DNA of 31,056 nt from RUG14199 sp964629225. Its GTDB lineage: Bacteria; Bacillota; Clostridia; Oscillospirales; CAG-272. The notes beneath the pieces are model-generated. The model saw only the letters and a list, made by a program, of their open reading frames with translations. It did not search any database and was not told the DNA's origin. This document shows, piece by piece, positions 1 through 7,439 of this stretch. A program made the position numbers and the translations under genes. The stretch lies in the NCBI GenBank assembly GCA_964629225.1, contig CAZVQC010000023.1, positions 1-31,056 of the forward strand, given 5' to 3'. Each line of letters starts with the position of its first letter. Position 1 is the first letter of the stretch.

Positions 1-53
1 ACCACGATGTTGACAACTATCAGCATTTGCTCGATGTAATGAAGTCGCTGTGA
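1..53 (+). CDS. C-terminal end of an upstream gene (partial)
   Basis: The frame starting at base 3 is open from the window edge to a TGA at 51-53. It encodes a short tail ending in HLLDVMKSL. A rho-independent terminator follows 13 bases after the stop, which supports this being a real gene end. Too little remains to name a family. It is separated from the next gene by its own terminator and promoter, so it belongs to a different transcript. Confidence 0.45.
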   Translation, partial: HDVDNYQHLLDVMKSL

Positions 54-65
54 GGCTAAAAAGTT

Positions 66-98
66 CCGGAGTGCCGATCTGACACTCCGGTATTTTGT
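66..98 (+). terminator. Rho-independent terminator of the upstream gene
   Basis: An 8-bp perfect GC-rich stem (66-73 with 83-90, arms CCGGAGTG and CACTCCGG) encloses a 9-base loop and is followed by TATTTTGTAT. It lies just after the stop codon at 51-53. Confidence 0.7.
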
Positions 99-280
99 AT
101 GATTTGCTTGGCATCATTTCGGAACGGGAGGGAAGGCGGATAAAGCTAAAATGGCGGCATTGTGATATCGGTCAGGTGAGGATGATCGATTCTTTCGGCC
201 GGTGTCATATCCTATTTATTCCTTTTGGACATCACTTTTCAAAGCTTTGGAAGACTTTTTTTCAAATGTTGATTTTGCTC

Positions 281-309
281 TTGACAAACGGGTGAAATGT
301 CGATATAAT
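281..309 (+). promoter_or_regulatory. Sigma-A promoter of the LRR protein gene
   Basis: A perfect TTGACA at 281-286 and a perfect TATAAT at 304-309 are spaced by 17 bases. Transcription would start near 316, giving a 5' leader of about 35 bases before the ATG at 351. The 54-280 stretch upstream holds only the terminator and no convincing gene. Confidence 0.85.
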
Positions 310-350
310 TGTATTAGAAAAATTGTGCGATTCCGAAAGGGGAATTACCG

Positions 351-1904
351 ATGAAAAAGCTATTTGCAGTGATCCTTTGCATTTCGATGCTTCTTGCATC
401 GTCTGTGGTATTTGCTGTACCGTCTTCTGCGGCTAAGGAAGATCCGAAATATTATACTTACTATTTCGGTTCCGAAGAGGATCCCGAAGAGTTCTATTTC
501 GAATTAGCTATCGTCAGCTACACCGGTGTTGTAGACGGCAAGAGGCAGAATATCGTATATCAGACCATTGATATCGGTGTCAATGAAGGTCACGAGTCCG
601 ACGGTGTTATTCCCGAATTTGCCAATGCCGAGAAGATCCCGTGGGCAGATGAGGACTACAAGCAGGTAAGAAAGACAAATCTCGCCAAGACCTACCAGAT
701 CACAGTTCACGAGGGCATTACCAGCCTTCCGGATTACGCATTTGCAAGATTTGCGGATGTGTTCGTAGCGCAGCCGGAGAGACCTCTCACCGTCAGTCTT
801 CCCACGACTCTTAAGCACATAGGCAGGGAAGCGTTCAGAAGTTATCCTCTTTCCGAACTTGAGATACCCGAATCCGTTGAGTCTATCGACCCCTATGCAT
901 TTATGTACTCTAACATCGAGAAGCTCGTCATCCCCGCTAAGATCAGCGAGGTGCCCGACAGCGCATTCGAGTGCATGCCCATGCTTCAGGAGATCGTATT
1001 CAAGGGAACAGGCTTCAAGAGCATCGGTGAGTTCGCATTCTCCAACTCTCAGGCACTCTCCAGGATCATCTTCGCCAATGCCGACGGTTCTATTCCCGAG
1101 GTAGAAGGTGCTTGCGTGGTACTTCCCGAGGGCCTTGAGACCATTTCCGACAACGCATTCAGAAGATGCGTTTCCGTCAACAACGTTACCATCCCTTCAA
1201 GCGTTACTTCCATTGGTAAGAACGCATTCAAATATTGCAAGGCTCTGACCTCTGCAACGGTTCCCGAAGGAGTTACCGTCCTTGAGGAGGGTACTTTCTA
1301 CGGATGTGAGGATCTTGTTACCGTTCGCCTTCCCGAATCACTTAAGACTATCGGTCAGGAAGCATTCTACGGATGCTCTGCTCTGAGAAATGTTACCATT
1401 CCCGATGGCGTTACGAAGATCTCTTCGAGAGCATTCGGTAAGTGCACTGCTCTTGAGACTATTGCTATTCCCGAAGGTATCACTTCACTTAACAACTATA
1501 TGTTCTATGAGTGCTCATCTCTCAAGAACGTAACTCTTCCCTCGACACTTACGTCTCTCGGCAAGGGTTCCTTCTATGACTGCACATCTCTTGCGGCTAT
1601 CGATCTTCCCGACGGACTTACCTCCATCGGCAGCGACTGCTTCTATGAGTGCGAGTCTCTTGAGGATGTTGATATTCCCGCATCTGTTACGAACATAGGC
1701 AAGTATGCGTTCTGCCGTTGCGGAAAGCTCAAGACACTTACTCTTCCCACCGCTTCTACTCTCATCGGTAAGAATGCGTTCGGGTACTTCTACACGAAGG
1801 ATGCCGGCTTCTCCACAGTTGAAGGAGCAACCGTAGTTGGCGGTTCCAATTCCACGGCAAAAGACTATGCCGGACTTATGGGACTTCCTTTCATCAAAAA
1901 GTAA
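351..1904 (+). CDS. Secreted BspA-type leucine-rich-repeat protein
   Basis: 517 residues. The N-terminus is a signal peptide: MKK, a hydrophobic core, then Ala-rich cleavage sites around residues 23-28. From about residue 145 to 490 I count some 14 LRR_5/BspA repeats of the form 'IP..VT.IG..AF..C..L', and the protein ends with the usual closing segment of these proteins (about 495-517, ending GLPFIKK). There is no sortase motif, membrane anchor or SLH domain, so it is predicted to be released or held non-covalently. BspA-like repeat proteins bind host or bacterial surface ligands in several anaerobes; the ligand here is unknown. The start is fixed by GAAAGGGG at 335-342, and the gene is monocistronic between its own promoter and a downstream hairpin. 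The signal peptide resembles that of the protein starting at 29208. Family is secure, role is inferred. Confidence 0.9.
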   Translation: MKKLFAVILCISMLLASSVVFAVPSSAAKEDPKYYTYYFGSEEDPEEFYFELAIVSYTGVVDGKRQNIVYQTIDIGVNEGHESDGVIPEFANAEKIPWADEDYKQVRKTNLAKTYQITVHEGITSLPDYAFARFADVFVAQPERPLTVSLPTTLKHIGREAFRSYPLSELEIPESVESIDPYAFMYSNIEKLVIPAKISEVPDSAFECMPMLQEIVFKGTGFKSIGEFAFSNSQALSRIIFANADGSIPEVEGACVVLPEGLETISDNAFRRCVSVNNVTIPSSVTSIGKNAFKYCKALTSATVPEGVTVLEEGTFYGCEDLVTVRLPESLKTIGQEAFYGCSALRNVTIPDGVTKISSRAFGKCTALETIAIPEGITSLNNYMFYECSSLKNVTLPSTLTSLGKGSFYDCTSLAAIDLPDGLTSIGSDCFYECESLEDVDIPASVTNIGKYAFCRCGKLKTLTLPTASTLIGKNAFGYFYTKDAGFSTVEGATVVGGSNSTAKDYAGLMGLPFIKK

Positions 1905-1926
1905 TAGAAGATCTTGACGGAATTAA

Positions 1927-1948
1927 GGGGCTGCTTTCGGGCAGCCCC
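1927..1948 (+). terminator. Likely terminator after the LRR gene
   Basis: An 8-bp perfect stem (1927-1934 GGGGCTGC with 1941-1948 GCAGCCCC) has a 6-base loop, 23 bases after the stop codon. It is followed by AAAAATTT rather than a clean T-run, so termination may be inefficient. The remaining gap to 2143 holds a weaker 7-bp stem (2009-2015/2024-2030) with TTTTTT at 2037-2042 and no gene. Confidence 0.55.
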
Positions 1949-2143
1949 AAAAATTTCGGAAGTTCCGTTTCCGCCTTGAAAAACTTTGCTGTTGCCATGT
2001 TTTACTGTGCCGATCGCTGACTTGATCGGCGGAGATGTTTTTTGCTGTGCCTAAGTGAACTGTTTGATATTTCCGCTTTGACACCGTTCTTTTTTTAGAT
2101 TTTTCTGTCCCACCTACCGTGGGGCACTGTTATTTGGAGAGTT

Positions 2144-3865
2144 ATGGTAAAGAGATTCATTTCATTTTACAAGCCCCACAGGATCATGTTCATTTTGGAC
2201 CTTGCGGCGGCGTTCTTGCTTGCGGTTTGCGATCTTGTCTATCCCGTCATTACGAGGCGGATGATAAATGAGTTCATTCCCGAAAAGCTCCTTGGAAGTC
2301 TTCTGCTTTGGGCGGGGATAATACTGGCTATCTATCTTATCAAGGTACTTCTAAATTTCTTTGTCACCTATTGGGGACATCTTGTGGGTGTTGCGATGCA
2401 GGCTGACATGAGACGTGAGATATTTGATCATGTTGAAGAGCTTCCCATGAAGTATTTTGACGAGGCAAAGACGGGTACTGTCATGTCAAGGATAGTTAAC
2501 GACCTTATGGACGTTTCGGAGCTTGCTCATCACGGGCCCGAGGATCTTTTTATATCGCTGATAACTCTCGTAGGCTCTTTTATCATCATGGCTCGCATCT
2601 ATTTGCCGCTGACTTTGATACTCTTTGCGGGAGTTCCGTTCATTATTTTCTTCTCCGCCGGGCAGAGGTTCCGTATGAGCCGTGCTTTTACGGAATCCCG
2701 AGAGAAGATAGCCGTTATCAATGCAGGACTTGAAAACAGCATTTCCGGTATCCGTGTTTCCAAGGCCTTCACAAATGAGGACCATGAAAAAAAGCAGTTT
2801 GAAAAGAACAACAAGCTGTTTTGCGAGGCGAGACGTCACGCATACAAGGCTATGGCTATCTTCCACAGCGGAAACACCTTCATTACGGACATTCTGCTTT
2901 TGCTCATGTACGTTGCCGGAGGTATCTTCTTCATGTTTGAAAAGATAACTCTTGCAGATTTCACGGCTTTCATTCTCTACATCACGTTTTTCACCAATCC
3001 CATCAAGAAGCTAGTATCCTTCATGGAGCAGTTCCAAGACGGCATGACGGGCTTCAAGCGTTTTTGCGAAATAATGGACACGCCTGCCGAGGCGGATTGC
3101 GACGATGCTGTCGAGATGGATGAGGCAAAGGGAGATATTGAGTTTTCCGACGTGGCTTTCAAGTACAATGAGAGCGCCGACGTGTTGAAGGGCGTTTCCT
3201 TCAAGGTGCCACACGGCAAGACCTTGGCTTTGGTGGGGCCTACAGGGGGCGGAAAATCCACCATATGCAATCTCATTCCCCGATTCTATTCGGTCTCATC
3301 CGGAAGTATCACCGTTGACGGAACGGACGTTTCCAAGGTGACTGCCCATTCTCTCAGAAAGAACATCGGCATAGTTTCCCAAGACGTTTTTCTTTTCGAT
3401 GCTACTGTATTTGAAAACATCTCCTACGGTGCCCCCGATGCCACTCTTGATGACGTGATAAATGCGGCGAAGCTCGCCAATATCCACGACTACATCATGA
3501 CTCTTCCCGACGGGTACGACACTCAGGTGGGAGAGCGGGGAGTGAAGCTCTCCGGAGGCCAAAAGCAGAGGATCTCCATTGCAAGGGTGTTTCTTAAGGA
3601 CCCGCCGATACTGATACTTGATGAGGCTACGAGTGCTCTTGACAATGCGACTGAGTTTCTTATCCAACAGAGCCTTGATAAGTTGTCAAAAGGACGGACT
3701 ACCATTGTAGTAGCCCACCGTCTGACCACCGTCAAAAATGCAGATGAGATCTTAGTGGTGACGGACGGGCAGATAGCGGAGCGGGGAGACCATTCATCCC
3801 TCATTGCAGCTCACGGTATCTACAGTGAGCTTTGGGATGCGGCGGTATCCACCGTCACAGTGTGA
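2144..3865 (+). CDS. ABC exporter half-transporter (membrane domain fused to ATPase)
   Basis: 573 residues, normal for a half-size type IV ABC exporter. The N-terminal 310 residues hold about six membrane helices with the usual exporter intracellular-loop features (for example MKYFDEAKTG). The ATPase half has Walker A GPTGGGKS at 365-372, signature LSGGQ at 469-473, Walker B with Asp493-Glu494, and switch His525, all intact, so it should hydrolyse ATP. Such proteins act as homodimers or heterodimers in the plasma membrane and export lipids, drugs or peptides; the substrate cannot be read from sequence. No partner half-transporter lies next to it, which favours a homodimer. The start uses TTGGAGAG at 2134-2141. 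It ends against the long bidirectional hairpin at 3936-4007. Confidence 0.93.
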   Translation: MVKRFISFYKPHRIMFILDLAAAFLLAVCDLVYPVITRRMINEFIPEKLLGSLLLWAGIILAIYLIKVLLNFFVTYWGHLVGVAMQADMRREIFDHVEELPMKYFDEAKTGTVMSRIVNDLMDVSELAHHGPEDLFISLITLVGSFIIMARIYLPLTLILFAGVPFIIFFSAGQRFRMSRAFTESREKIAVINAGLENSISGIRVSKAFTNEDHEKKQFEKNNKLFCEARRHAYKAMAIFHSGNTFITDILLLLMYVAGGIFFMFEKITLADFTAFILYITFFTNPIKKLVSFMEQFQDGMTGFKRFCEIMDTPAEADCDDAVEMDEAKGDIEFSDVAFKYNESADVLKGVSFKVPHGKTLALVGPTGGGKSTICNLIPRFYSVSSGSITVDGTDVSKVTAHSLRKNIGIVSQDVFLFDATVFENISYGAPDATLDDVINAAKLANIHDYIMTLPDGYDTQVGERGVKLSGGQKQRISIARVFLKDPPILILDEATSALDNATEFLIQQSLDKLSKGRTTIVVAHRLTTVKNADEILVVTDGQIAERGDHSSLIAAHGIYSELWDAAVSTVTV

Positions 3866-3935
3866 CGTGTGGCGTTGAAACGCCTTTTAAGGCTCTCCTC
3901 GGCCATTTGTTTTTGAGCAGCCGGAAACTCAAGCC

Positions 3936-4007
3936 AACGGCAAAAACGCAAGGATCGGGCTTTAAAATGCCTCATAGAGCATTTTAAAGCCCGATCCTGT
4001 TGCCGTT
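3936..4007. terminator. Very long bidirectional terminator hairpin between convergent genes
   Basis: The core is a perfect 20-bp stem (3951-3970 with 3979-3998) around an 8-base loop. After a small asymmetric bulge it is extended by another 8 bp (3936-3943 with 4000-4007). It lies between the stop of the ABC gene at 3865 and the stop of the minus-strand kinase at 4024, with A-rich sequence on one side and T-rich on the other, so it can stop transcripts from both sides. Confidence 0.8.
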
Positions 4008-4023
4008 TTATTAAGTGGCTTAG

Positions 4024-4872
4024 TCAATCGTCACAGCCTGCGAGGGCGGCGCCGATGACCGTGCCGAAGCCGGAGTGCTCCGGTATTACAAAATGCATTC
4101 CGAACATCTTATTGAAGGTGTCGAATGCGGGCTTTGCCAGTTCCATTCCGGTGAGGTAGCCTGTGAGGACGATGTCCTTCACGTCATAACTTCTTGCGGC
4201 GAATATGCTGACCATACCCACGGTCTCAAATACCATGTTGATGATACCGAGGGCAATGTCGTTCTTTGTGGCAACGTCGCTCATGTTTCCGAAATTGGAG
4301 GCGGTCATAAGATCTTCAAAGCCTCCGGAGATATCCTGGTTAGTTATGTCTCCTATCTTAAGGTCGATATTGGAAAGATCCCCAAGTTCCGCAAGAGATG
4401 CCACGTGATCCACGTTATCCATGCCGAGCATCTGCTTTGAGAGACCCACGAGGGTACCTCCTCCGACTCCCGTGCCTCCGAGATGAAGGGGTTCCGTTCC
4501 TTTCTCTGCGTAGACTATTGCGGTTCCGGTCCCCATGCTGGTTATTATCGCCTTATCGTAGCCGCTGAGATAGAGACCGCCGAGTCCGATGCTTCGGAAT
4601 TCCGGTATCACCTCGCAGGGCAGGGAATAGAGCGGCTTGTCGACGAAGGAGGAACCGGCTCCGGTTATCATTATTTTTTTTATGTTGTCAAGGCCCAGTC
4701 CGTTGTCGGAGGTGAAGCGTCCGAATGCTCCGTATATGGAGGTTATGGGGTCGGTGGCACGGACGAATATGGGCTCTATGAGTTCCTTTTTATCATCGGT
4801 AACATCGAATCCGACGATTTTTGTGGTACTGCCACCTACGTCGATGCCGATTATAACTTCTCTTTTTGCCAT
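4024..4872 (-). CDS. coaW: Type II pantothenate kinase
   Basis: 282 residues. It phosphorylates pantothenate with ATP, the first step of coenzyme A synthesis. It belongs to the actin-like ASKHA fold: the first phosphate loop GIDVGGSTTK is at 9-18, followed by TGAGSS, a glycine-rich SMGTGTA stretch and the type II hallmark GGTGVGGGT before LVGLSKQ. The open frame runs upstream to 5034, but that extra sequence overlaps the 3' end of spoIIP and looks untranslated. A clear GGAGAG lies six bases before the ATG at 4872, which fixes the start. It is the last gene after gpr and spoIIP with a 77-base gap, so it may be co-transcribed with sporulation genes. Staphylococcal-type CoaW enzymes are not feedback-inhibited by CoA; whether this one is cannot be read here. 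Confidence 0.88.
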   Translation of the reverse strand: MAKREVIIGIDVGGSTTKIVGFDVTDDKKELIEPIFVRATDPITSIYGAFGRFTSDNGLGLDNIKKIMITGAGSSFVDKPLYSLPCEVIPEFRSIGLGGLYLSGYDKAIITSMGTGTAIVYAEKGTEPLHLGGTGVGGGTLVGLSKQMLGMDNVDHVASLAELGDLSNIDLKIGDITNQDISGGFEDLMTASNFGNMSDVATKNDIALGIINMVFETVGMVSIFAARSYDVKDIVLTGYLTGMELAKPAFDTFNKMFGMHFVIPEHSGFGTVIGAALAGCDD

Positions 4873-4949
4873 TTCGCTCTCCTTTTTCATACTGTGCATG
4901 ATTTTACCACAAAAATCAAGGGAAATCAAGACGTGACGGCAAAGAAGAG

Positions 4950-6221
4950 TTATCCTACCAGCTCTTTTATCATTTTTTCGGTGTCGATGAGGTCTTTTCC
5001 CCCGCTTATGACCTTGGTTATCGCCGCAGCACATCCAACAGCACCTCGTTTTGCTTCGACGAGGGTGTTGCCGTATGTTCCCATCTCAAACAGCAGTGCT
5101 CCGCTTGACAGTCCTTGGTTGAATGCGGCGTGTCTCAGGTTGATACGTCTCGGAAGTCCTTCGTTTCCCGAGTACATTGCCTCCTGTATCTTGAGGGCAA
5201 GGGTCAGATTGTTCTCCCACGTGGGATGATCCGCACCGCCCTCGTCTGTTCCCACGACTATCATCACCTGTGCCATGTCGAGACCGCTTTCGGTGGTGGC
5301 GCTTGTTTTTACGGCGGAAAGATCGCCCTTTATCACCGAGTCTCTGTGAATGTCGAAAACGTAGGCTATCGACGGGTACTTTTCTTTTGCCTCTCTGATC
5401 GCCGCCGATGTCTTTGAGTAAGAGTCCTTATAAGAACCGAGATCGAACATCTCCGTCAAATGAACGGTTCCGATCCCTGCGTTTTCAAAGACTTCCGCCA
5501 TGACGTTTCCCACGGCAATGACACTCTCGTCACCGATTTCGCACCGAAAGTCCCCTTCGGGTGAGTAATGATCCGCTCCCTCCGGGCTGTAGCTCTCCGT
5601 TCCGTGGGTATGTATTATCAGTACTGCCGGCGCCCACTCGCCGTATTCCTCTTTGATCCGGTCTACGGTGGGAGTTGCAAGACTTGCCGACAGCAGTTTT
5701 TCGCAGTTCGGGCTGTAGGCTGTCTCATTGTTCAAATCAAACAGCCTGTCCCCACCTGCAGACAGGTCGTACGGTACGATGGGGTAGGTCTCCTTCGGCT
5801 CCTCCTCGGCGGTCACTGTGCCGTCGGTACCGTTTTCTTCGAGGGGAATGCTTTGTCCGTCGTCCTCTGCGGGAGGTGATATCTCCGTTACCGTGGCACC
5901 TGCACCGAATACTTCGGACACAAGGACGTTCTGCATTTCATTTTTGGTGATGCCGCTTTTCGCCTGTATTGCAAGCCCTGCCAAGACCGCTAAAAAAACG
6001 GTGCAGAAGAACATCCCAAGTGCGCCGGGGGATCTTTTTGATTCGGTTTTGCTTTCATTATCCTCCGGTGTGCCGATGGTCTGAACAGGGTCACATATGG
6101 GGGGCTCATCAACCGGTAGCAGTTCGCTTGGGAGTATCTCGCACTCTGCATCGGCTTTTTGTTCTGTAAGATCCGTCACGTATTCTTCCGTCAGCATGAT
6201 ATCGTTTTTCGTTCCGTTCAT
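4950..6221 (-). CDS. spoIIP: Stage II sporulation protein P (peptidoglycan amidase/endopeptidase)
   Basis: 423 residues. SpoIIP works with SpoIID and SpoIIM to thin septal peptidoglycan and drive engulfment of the forespore. The sequence has a long cytoplasmic N-terminus (1-66), one membrane helix at about 67-86, an acidic linker to about 160, then the SpoIIP catalytic domain. Its metal-ligand-type residues are visible: HTHGTESY at 204-211, His292 in FDIHRDS, and Glu379 in LFEMGTYGNT. The start at 6221 has AAGGAG with good spacing. It follows gpr at a 72-base gap in the same orientation; gpr-spoIIP adjacency is also found in Bacillus, which supports both calls. The roughly 65-residue acidic cytoplasmic head before the helix is longer than I would expect. 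Confidence 0.93.
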   Translation of the reverse strand: MNGTKNDIMLTEEYVTDLTEQKADAECEILPSELLPVDEPPICDPVQTIGTPEDNESKTESKRSPGALGMFFCTVFLAVLAGLAIQAKSGITKNEMQNVLVSEVFGAGATVTEISPPAEDDGQSIPLEENGTDGTVTAEEEPKETYPIVPYDLSAGGDRLFDLNNETAYSPNCEKLLSASLATPTVDRIKEEYGEWAPAVLIIHTHGTESYSPEGADHYSPEGDFRCEIGDESVIAVGNVMAEVFENAGIGTVHLTEMFDLGSYKDSYSKTSAAIREAKEKYPSIAYVFDIHRDSVIKGDLSAVKTSATTESGLDMAQVMIVVGTDEGGADHPTWENNLTLALKIQEAMYSGNEGLPRRINLRHAAFNQGLSSGALLFEMGTYGNTLVEAKRGAVGCAAAITKVISGGKDLIDTEKMIKELVG

Positions 6222-6293
6222 TTTGATCTCCTTGCTTTTTTGCGCTATCGGTTCTGTACAAGCATATTCGATACCGGGCTGCGATATTACATT

Positions 6294-7163
6294 TCAAAAC
6301 AACTCCGTGGCGAAGGTGATATTGACGGCTTTTGATATTATTTTCGCAAGGTGTCTCACCGAAACGTCGCATTCCTTCGGACAGACGAAGAAGCTTTTTC
6401 CGTTTTCTATGATATCCTTCATCTTTTTTGATATCTCTTCGACGCCTGCCGACGTTATCGTATCGTAAATGAGGGTAGAGGAGTCCACCACTGTGGGAAC
6501 TCCTATCGATATCGTCGGAACACCCAACGTCTCTTTTGAAAGTCTGCTTCTGCCGTTTCCGATGCCGCTTCCCGGCGATATTCCGGAGGTTGAAAGCTGC
6601 AGGGTCGTCATCAGCCTTGATGCGGAGCGGGCACAGAGAGAATCTATTGCTATTACAAGGTCGATGCCGAGCTTTTTCACCGCCGCTTCCACCGTAACTG
6701 CGGCATCTATACCGGTCTGACCTGCGACTCCGGGAGAGATGACGAAGACGGTCGAACATTCAAACTCGTCAAAGAGAGGGTATCTGCCCTTCACGTGTCC
6801 CGTGGCGTTGATGTCGTCTGCGGCGAGAGGGCCGAGGGCGTCGGAGGTGATGGATCTGTTACCGATACCCACGATCAGCACCGAGGTGTCTTTTGTTATC
6901 TCGACTCCTTCCGAGCGTGACAGTTTTCGGATCTCCGAGGACAGTATCTTCGGTATCTCACCGCAGTCGGGATGCTCCGTTGCGAGGGCGGATGAGGACA
7001 GTGTGACAAATCTTCCGCTTTGAGCGCCAACGTGACTTTTTGGTACCGTTACGGTCTCCACGGTGACGGTGCCAAAGCTTCTCCTTTCGTACCCGACGCC
7101 GCTTTTCGGCGTTATCTTTCCTCTTTCGACGGCAAGGTCGGTCCTTACGAATTCATTTTTCAC
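6294..7163 (-). CDS. gpr: Germination protease GPR (spore SASP endopeptidase)
   Basis: 289 residues. GPR is made as a zymogen in the forespore and degrades the DNA-protecting small acid-soluble proteins at germination. Family blocks are clear: FVRTDLAVE at the N-terminus (the propeptide site region), VGIGNRSITSDALGP, AIDSLCARSA, the Gly-rich SPGSGIGN, and GVPTVVD. The Asp residues in SDALGP and AIDSL match the two acidic residues considered essential in Bacillus GPR. It is shorter than the Bacillus protein (about 370) and lacks much of the middle-to-C-terminal segment, keeping only a VCPKECD-to-end tail. The start is a GTG at 7163 with GGAGAG seven bases upstream. It is first of gpr-spoIIP-coaW. 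I could not find a convincing sigma-F/G promoter upstream. Confidence 0.93.
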   Translation of the reverse strand: MKNEFVRTDLAVERGKITPKSGVGYERRSFGTVTVETVTVPKSHVGAQSGRFVTLSSSALATEHPDCGEIPKILSSEIRKLSRSEGVEITKDTSVLIVGIGNRSITSDALGPLAADDINATGHVKGRYPLFDEFECSTVFVISPGVAGQTGIDAAVTVEAAVKKLGIDLVIAIDSLCARSASRLMTTLQLSTSGISPGSGIGNGRSRLSKETLGVPTISIGVPTVVDSSTLIYDTITSAGVEEISKKMKDIIENGKSFFVCPKECDVSVRHLAKIISKAVNITFATELF

Positions 7164-7345
7164 CGCTTCGCTCTCCTTTTCTTTTTATCATCTGTAAAAG
7201 GGGGATCCGTTATTCTTTTTTGCCGATACATGCTAAAAAAATAGGTTTTTGATCATTGCGTTGTGCAAAAAGCACAGGTGAACTTTTGGAAAATTGTGCA
7301 TTTGGACGAAAGTCAAAAAACAAAAAAATAGGTCGGCGTTATTGA

Positions 7346-7374
7346 TTGATTTCTTTTTTCAAAGGTGTTATAAT
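7346..7374 (+). promoter_or_regulatory. Sigma-A promoter of the binding lipoprotein gene
   Basis: TTGATT at 7346-7351 and a perfect TATAAT at 7369-7374 are spaced by 17 bases. It gives a leader of about 60 bases to the ATG at 7440, which is preceded by a strong AAGGAGG at 7421-7427. The divergent region 7164-7345 otherwise shows only a small TGTGC/GCACA hairpin (7262-7276). Confidence 0.75.
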
Positions 7375-7439
7375 ATAGGGGATCATGGATACAATGCCGT
7401 GCTTGTCGTTGTATTCACTTAAGGAGGAATACCCCTATT

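Noticed and set aside
95..295. 66-codon open frame in the leader region before the LRR gene
   Set aside because: It begins in the terminator tail, has no ribosome binding site, runs across the -35 box of the promoter and resembles nothing.
2078..2106. Promoter for the ABC exporter (TTGACA at 2078-2083)
   Set aside because: No acceptable -10 box at 16-18 bases; the promoter of this gene remains unassigned.
4873..5034. 54-residue N-terminal extension of the pantothenate kinase
   Set aside because: It overlaps the end of spoIIP, has no ribosome binding site, and the family starts at the phosphate loop just after the ATG at 4872.
7164..7345. Sigma-F or sigma-G promoter for gpr
   Set aside because: Several partial matches on the minus strand were tried, but none had both boxes at correct spacing.
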